From contig CALIVE010000050.1 in NCBI GenBank assembly GCA_938048445.1, positions 1-27,355 on the forward strand: 27,355 nt of DNA, read 5' to 3'. Positions 24,069 through 27,355 of this stretch are shown in pieces. The notes beneath the pieces are model-generated. The model had not been told where the DNA came from and made no database searches. It saw only the letters and a program-made list of their open reading frames with translations. A program made the position numbers and the translations under genes. The DNA comes from Minisyncoccota bacterium (lineage in GTDB: Bacteria; Patescibacteriota; Minisyncoccia; UBA6257; HR35). The number at the start of each line of letters is the position of its first letter. The stretch's first letter is position 1.

Positions 24069-24190
24069 TGTCGGCCGTGCTGTTTTTTAATTGAATCTAA
24101 ATTGGTTAATTTTCTACCACATCGTTTACAATAAGAGACTTGGTTGTTCTTTTGTTGTTTTATAAACAATTTTAAATTTTTCTTTTTCAT
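24020..24190 (-). CDS. Small zinc-finger protein
   Basis: A 56-residue protein with a clear CxxC zinc knuckle, SYCKRCGRKLTNLDSIKKQH followed by GRQCF. This C-C-(H)-C pattern with 'CGRxLTxxxSxxxxxG' is common in small phage and actinobacterial proteins (DUF6011-like) that probably bind nucleic acid; the function is unknown. The start was set at ATG 24190 with a weak GGA ahead. The gene overlaps the UvsW-like helicase end by 65 bases in another frame and the next gene by 49 bases. It is a compact set of nested frames that may be translated by coupling. Confidence 0.55.
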   Translation of the reverse strand: MKKKNLKLFIKQQKNNQVSYCKRCGRKLTNLDSIKKQHGRQCFKKIRSQKIKNFLF

Positions 24191-25523
24191 ACAATTCCAA
24201 TCTTTTTTTAAACTGATTTTTAAAATAATCATTGCATTCATCAACTAAATCAACAATAATAACTTCTTTTTTGCCTTCCTCTCTCCTCATACCCCTTCCA
24301 ACCCTTTGAAGAAGATGCCGATAACTTGCTATTGGATAAGCCAAAACAAGAACTTCAATAGAAGGAATATCTATTCCTTCACCAAATAAAGTTGTAATTA
24401 AAATTTTTATTTCTTTATTTTGAAATTTATTCTTTATTTGAAGGCGATAAAGACTATCATCATTACCACATAAAAAAACTGAATTTGGTATCATTTGTTG
24501 CAAAATTCTTCCGTGTTCAATACGATTAACTAAAATAAGAATCTGCTTTCCTGAATAACTTAAAACAATATCTTTTATTAACTTATTTCTATTTTCATTT
24601 TTAATTAAATAATCAATTAATTCTAAATAATTTTTTCCAAAAATAAAAGGCAAATTTGTTTTATAAATGTGAATTACAGGAGGAATTGAATAACCTTTAT
24701 CAATCATAAATTGATTGGTTATATTATGACCAACTAACCAAGTGCTTGTTAAAGCAATAAGCTTCCAATCATTTATATCATTTGAAAAAGGAGTCGCCGA
24801 TAAACCAAACCTAAAAGGCGATTCTATTTTAAGCAAAATTTTATACCATTCACCTAATGTATAATGATGCACTTCATCAATAAACAAAACAGGAAAATTT
24901 TTTAAATAATTAATATAATTATTTAAACTTTGTATCATTACCACATTTCCATTTTGATTAAATATAAATTTTCCATCACCAATCAAACCAACTTCAATAC
25001 CATATTTTTCCATCCTTTCTTTTGTCTGATAAAGCAATTCTTTTAAATGTAAAACATATAAAAAAGGCTTATTTATTAATTTAATTAACATTATCGCAAT
25101 TTCGGTTTTCCCTGCATTGGTTGGAAGTTGAATAATACATCTATGAAGAGTTAAAGCATTTTTAATAACTTCAATTTGATAATCTCTTGCAAAATCAAAT
25201 AAATTGCAATTGTTTTCTATATTTTCTTTTGGTAAATTCGTATCATACATATAAATAATTTTTGTTGTTACACCATTTTTTTCAAGCTCGTTTTTTACAA
25301 AATAAAGAAATCCTGACGGAAATTTATCTTTATATAAAAAATTATAATAACCATCCCATTTTCCTTCTCTATAAGATTTGGTAAAAAAATATTTTGCTGG
25401 CCTAACTTTTAATGTTTCTTTTAAAATTAAATATACATCAGGAGAACAAAATACCTTTGTCCAAACAGGATAAACATATAATTCGGCATATTGCTTTTTA
25501 AAAATAAAATTACGATTTAACAT
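24126..25523 (-). CDS. UvsW-like superfamily II DNA/RNA helicase
   Basis: A 465-residue helicase. The N-terminal 105 residues are a small substrate-binding domain. Motor motifs follow: Q-like FDFARDYQIEVI, Walker A LPTNAGKTE at 133-141, DEVH at 216-219, SATP at 242-245, LVNRIEHG, ITTLFGEGIDIPSIE and QRVGRGMRR at 406-413 (motif VI). T4 UvsW (587) remodels branched DNA and removes R-loops, switching replication from origin- to recombination-dependent mode; the same role here is inferred from family and context. The gene follows promoter copy C with a short A-rich leader and no Shine-Dalgarno sequence. The final residues overlap the zinc-finger gene. Confidence 0.85.
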   Translation of the reverse strand: MLNRNFIFKKQYAELYVYPVWTKVFCSPDVYLILKETLKVRPAKYFFTKSYREGKWDGYYNFLYKDKFPSGFLYFVKNELEKNGVTTKIIYMYDTNLPKENIENNCNLFDFARDYQIEVIKNALTLHRCIIQLPTNAGKTEIAIMLIKLINKPFLYVLHLKELLYQTKERMEKYGIEVGLIGDGKFIFNQNGNVVMIQSLNNYINYLKNFPVLFIDEVHHYTLGEWYKILLKIESPFRFGLSATPFSNDINDWKLIALTSTWLVGHNITNQFMIDKGYSIPPVIHIYKTNLPFIFGKNYLELIDYLIKNENRNKLIKDIVLSYSGKQILILVNRIEHGRILQQMIPNSVFLCGNDDSLYRLQIKNKFQNKEIKILITTLFGEGIDIPSIEVLVLAYPIASYRHLLQRVGRGMRREEGKKEVIIVDLVDECNDYFKNQFKKRLELYEKEKFKIVYKTTKEQPSLLL

Positions 25524-25542
25524 TGTTTTATAATTTTTTCTT

Positions 25543-25574
25543 TTTATATATTATAGTGCAAATAAAACAAATTT
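25543..25574 (-). promoter_or_regulatory. 32-bp promoter-like element, copy C
   Basis: Minus strand: AAATTTGTTTTAT, then TTGCACTATAATATATAAA. Ends 19 bases from the UvsW-like ATG. It is separated by 14 bases from the palindrome at 25589-25622, whose arms carry the same AAAACAAAT box, so the two elements may be read together. Confidence 0.7.
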
Positions 25575-25588
25575 TCAAATATTAATTT

Positions 25589-25622
25589 AAAACAAATTGT
25601 TCCACGTGGAACATTTTGTTTT
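25589..25622. promoter_or_regulatory. parS-like palindrome, TGTTCCACGTGGAACA
   Basis: At 25598-25613 the sequence is a perfect 16-bp palindrome that fits the bacterial chromosomal parS consensus (TGTTNCACGTGNAACA), the ParB binding site. Symmetry extends to a 17-base arm on each side with a single mismatch. It lies in the 148-base gap between the sigma-like gene and promoter copy C. It could bind host ParB or a phage ParB. A terminator role for the upstream gene is possible but the hairpin would have almost no loop. Confidence 0.7.
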
Positions 25623-25671
25623 GACTGAATTTGAAAAGGATAAAATTGATTTTATGAAAATAAAAGGTGGA

Positions 25672-26295
25672 TTAAATAAATAAAATGCTACTTCTTTTTT
25701 TCTTTTCTCTATATTTTTTAAGTAAATCTAAAAAAAAGTTATCACTAATTAAATATTTTCTAACTTCATCTCTTTTTAAACCTGTTTCTTCTTCAACTTT
25801 TTTCCATATTTTTTTAGATTTTTGTTTTTCCCATTCATTAATAATAATATTTAATGCTTTTTGTAAATTTTCTGGAAGGTTATAAAACCAAGCAAAAAAT
25901 TTCATATGAATGTCTTCAAATTCTTTTGGTTCATAAGGATATTCTTTTTCTTCTAAAATTGGCTCTTCTTTTGTTTGTTTTAAAATTTTATCTATCATAA
26001 AACTTTTCCAAGATTTAAGTGAATTCCTAAAATAAGATTTAAATTTTTCTAAAATAACATCCATAAAATTTAAATTTTTTTCTTTCATTTCTCTTTCAAC
26101 TTCTTTTTCATCATACCTAAAATATTCAAAAGCAATACGAACAAAAAAATTATATAAATCACCTAAAATATCTTCAAAAGAATATCCTGTATGTTTAAAT
26201 TTATTATACATTTCCAAAGCAACATTTTTTAAATAACCTTCCATTTTTGAAAATAATTCATTAACTTCTTTTGCCGTTAATTTCTTTTCTCTCAT
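25672..26295 (-). CDS. Sigma-factor-like protein (putative)
   Basis: A 207-residue, Lys-rich protein. Residues about 18-60 (LKNVALEMYNKFKHTGYSFE, then DILGDLYNFF) resemble sigma region 2.1-2.2, with the 'ED(I/L)xxD/Q' contact segment for the beta-prime clamp helices. Residues about 145-185 (LPENLQKALNIIINEWEKQK, then WKKVEEETGLKRDEVRKYL) resemble region 4 with its recognition helix. Length fits small group-4-type sigma factors. The window carries a phage beta-prime and a repeated promoter element, so a dedicated sigma is attractive, but the similarity is a pattern match only. Start overlaps the endolysin-like stop (TAATG). Other HTH DNA-binding proteins remain possible. Confidence 0.5.
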   Translation of the reverse strand: MREKKLTAKEVNELFSKMEGYLKNVALEMYNKFKHTGYSFEDILGDLYNFFVRIAFEYFRYDEKEVEREMKEKNLNFMDVILEKFKSYFRNSLKSWKSFMIDKILKQTKEEPILEEKEYPYEPKEFEDIHMKFFAWFYNLPENLQKALNIIINEWEKQKSKKIWKKVEEETGLKRDEVRKYLISDNFFLDLLKKYREKKKRSSILFI

Positions 26296-26816
26296 TATTT
26301 ATTATTTGTTAAAGATAATAAAGAAAGATATTTGTCTCTAATTTCATCAAATCTTCTATTATAACCAGATTTGCCAACCCATCTCTGATTATAAACTTTC
26401 CCATTTATGATACTGCGATAAATGACAATCTTGTGCATTAAACGAAAACAGTGAGCTAAGTACTCAAAACTAAAATAAGGCTTTTTCTTTTGTGTAGCAA
26501 CTTCTTTTGCCAGAAAATAACCATTTGGATAAACATTTGAAATCCGCCAATAATTTGACCAACCCCAAGGATATCTTTTTTTCCAAGGGTGCATCCCTAT
26601 TGAATTGTTATTCGGCACATTTAATAAGTACTTTGGGTCTCTGCTTGGCTGTTCAATGACAAAGACTGCTATTGTTGAAGCTACATAGATATCTCTACCA
26701 AATGTTTTAGCAATATTTATCAGAGTTCTTTCATCAACTTTTCGCCAGAATAAAGAAACTTCTTTTAAATCTGATGGAATAACTTGATTAAAAAGAAACA
26801 AGAGAACTAAAAACAT
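26295..26816 (-). CDS. Endolysin-like protein with N-terminal signal/anchor (putative)
   Basis: A 173-residue protein with a hydrophobic N-terminal segment (MFLVLLFLFNQVIPS), so it is exported or anchored in the membrane. The body resembles lysozyme-fold peptidoglycan hydrolases of glucosaminidase or transglycosylase type: a helix ending in AVFVIEQPSRDP with a candidate catalytic Glu, then NNNSIGMHPW, an aromatic stretch WGWSNYW, and a later helix FEYLAHCFRLM. The preceding gene is a three-TM, holin-like protein, joined by TAATG overlap, the usual lysis-pair layout. The catalytic residue and bond specificity are not certain. Confidence 0.5.
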   Translation of the reverse strand: MFLVLLFLFNQVIPSDLKEVSLFWRKVDERTLINIAKTFGRDIYVASTIAVFVIEQPSRDPKYLLNVPNNNSIGMHPWKKRYPWGWSNYWRISNVYPNGYFLAKEVATQKKKPYFSFEYLAHCFRLMHKIVIYRSIINGKVYNQRWVGKSGYNRRFDEIRDKYLSLLSLTNNK

Positions 26817-27130
26817 TACAGAGCAAGAGCAAGAGCAATGATTACAGCAGCATAATATAAACCGAGAAAAATAGCAGTTGATTTATAAATCAAAACTTTA
26901 ATAGAATTATCTGTTGACTCTGCTCTTTTATAAATCTCGCCTAAATCCCAGTAAGGAAACAAAAGCTGTCTTGAGAAATGAGCAACGAGAATTCCAAGTG
27001 AAACTTTGGCAATTGCGCTAAAATAGAGTGGAATTTCTCCGTGTCCAAAGAAAAGAATGATGAGAAAAGAAATAACAACTAAAATAAGAGGCAAAATAAC
27101 TCTTTTAATTTCTTGTTTTGGTTTTCTCAT
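26816..27130 (-). CDS. Holin-like small membrane protein (putative)
   Basis: A 104-residue protein with a charged N-terminus (MRKPKQEIKR) and three hydrophobic segments: about residues 11-28 (ILPLILVVISFLIILFF), 34-52 (YFSAIAKVSLGILVAHF) and 82-104 (KSTAIFLGLYYAAVIIALAL). A short loop holds LLFPYWDLGE, a stretch I have seen in phage holin-like proteins. Small size, three segments and position right before the endolysin-like gene support a lysis role. AGGAGGTAAAA precedes the ATG. A generic inner-membrane protein is the alternative. Confidence 0.5.
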   Translation of the reverse strand: MRKPKQEIKRVILPLILVVISFLIILFFGHGEIPLYFSAIAKVSLGILVAHFSRQLLFPYWDLGEIYKRAESTDNSIKVLIYKSTAIFLGLYYAAVIIALALAL

Positions 27131-27145
27131 TTTTTACCTCCTTTT

Positions 27146-27355
27146 TTATAAAATTCTTTTGTATTCAAAAACATCTCTAATATAACGCCAAAAATATTTT
27201 CCTTTTGATTCAGCATTTATTAAACCTTCATAAATTTCTTTTGGAACATTATAATATTGATAAACTGCTCCACTATGAAATTCTATTTCAAGAATTTTTC
27301 TAACTTTATCATAACCAACAGAAGCAATGTTTGAACTAAAAACAGGAATTCTTTT
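27146..27355 (-). CDS. KTSC-domain protein, 5' end beyond the window
   Basis: The last 69 codons of a frame that enters from the window edge, ending TAA at 27146-27148. The visible part matches the KTSC domain from near its start: SSNIASVGYDKVRKILEIEF, HSGAVYQYYNVPKEIYEGL, then the hallmark SKGKYFWRYIRD and a YKRIL end. KTSC domains are small, named after a lysyl-tRNA synthetase C-terminal context, and are frequent in phages; the molecular function is not established to my knowledge. The start and any upstream domain are outside the window. It is followed 15 bases later by the holin-like gene. Confidence 0.85.
   Translation of the reverse strand, partial: KRIPVFSSNIASVGYDKVRKILEIEFHSGAVYQYYNVPKEIYEGLINAESKGKYFWRYIRDVFEYKRIL

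Noticed and set aside
25589..25622. The palindrome as a plain terminator of the sigma-like gene
   Set aside because: The 16-bp core has almost no loop, and the exact parS consensus is a better explanation, though a double role is not excluded.
25621..25656. Plus-strand sigma-70 promoter starting TTGACT
   Set aside because: The nearest TAAAAT is only about 14 bases away, which is too close, and no plus-strand gene follows.
25591..25683. A 30-residue plus-strand frame running through the parS-like site
   Set aside because: No ribosome binding site or clear promoter, it starts only with TTG or a late ATG, and all other genes are on the minus strand.
1..27355. CRISPR array, tRNA genes or insertion sequence
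   Set aside because: No regularly spaced repeats, no cloverleaf-like sequence in any gap, and no transposase motif. Gaps are all under 200 bases.

Overview
This window looks like part of a large, AT-rich tailed-phage genome, or an integrated or plasmid-like form of one, that infects a bacterium. Every supported gene is on the minus strand, so the cluster is transcribed from high to low coordinates. Genes are packed with short overlaps (ATGA, TAATG) and many have AGGAGG-type ribosome binding sites. The proteins are rich in Lys, Ile, Glu and Asn. The virus call rests on a nearly complete T4-type replication and recombination set plus a holin/endolysin-like pair. The bacterial host call rests on the ribosome binding sites, a bacterial-type RNA polymerase beta-prime, a KhpA-like protein and a parS-like site. 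A thermophilic host is possible from composition but not shown. No virion structural or packaging gene is recognised here.

Layout in transcription order. 27355-25672: a partial KTSC-domain gene, a holin-like membrane protein, an endolysin-like protein and a sigma-factor-like protein. 25671-25524: an intergenic region with a perfect 16-bp parS-like palindrome and a 32-bp promoter-like element. 25523-22012: a UvsW-like helicase, three small unknown genes (one with a zinc finger) and a DnaB/gp41-type helicase. 21914-18726: a full bacterial-type RNA polymerase beta-prime. 18674-14624: primase, sliding clamp, RFC-type clamp loader, a gp62-like candidate, a Cys-cluster protein with a second internal start, and a KH-domain protein, ended by a clear terminator. 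14560-11594: a GC-rich long hairpin, family B DNA polymerase and a DNA methyltransferase broken by an in-frame TGA. 11593-5248: gp32-like SSB, UvsY-like candidate, RecA, 5'-3' exonuclease, Mre11/SbcD, Rad50/SbcC and a RuvC-like resolvase. 5189-1: QueE, a DUF932-like protein, a NusG-like factor, an unknown gene, a double-HTH protein and several unknown small genes, the last running off the window.

How the parts fit. The replication genes make a T4-like replisome (polymerase, clamp, loader, helicase, primase, SSB, RNase H-type exonuclease) joined to recombination-dependent replication (RecA, UvsY-like, UvsW-like, Rad50/Mre11, resolvase). The clamp, loader, small-subunit, RNA-binding protein and polymerase order matches T4 genes 45-44-62-regA-43, with a KH protein in the regA position.

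The most unusual layer is transcription. Beta-prime, a NusG homologue, a sigma-like protein and a helix-turn-helix protein sit in the same gene array as three near-identical 32-bp promoter-like elements and one degenerate copy. This suggests the virus reprogrammes or partly replaces the host RNA polymerase. The beta-prime has the catalytic NADFDGD motif but Lys in place of the trigger-loop His. A partner beta subunit, if there is one, would lie outside this window.
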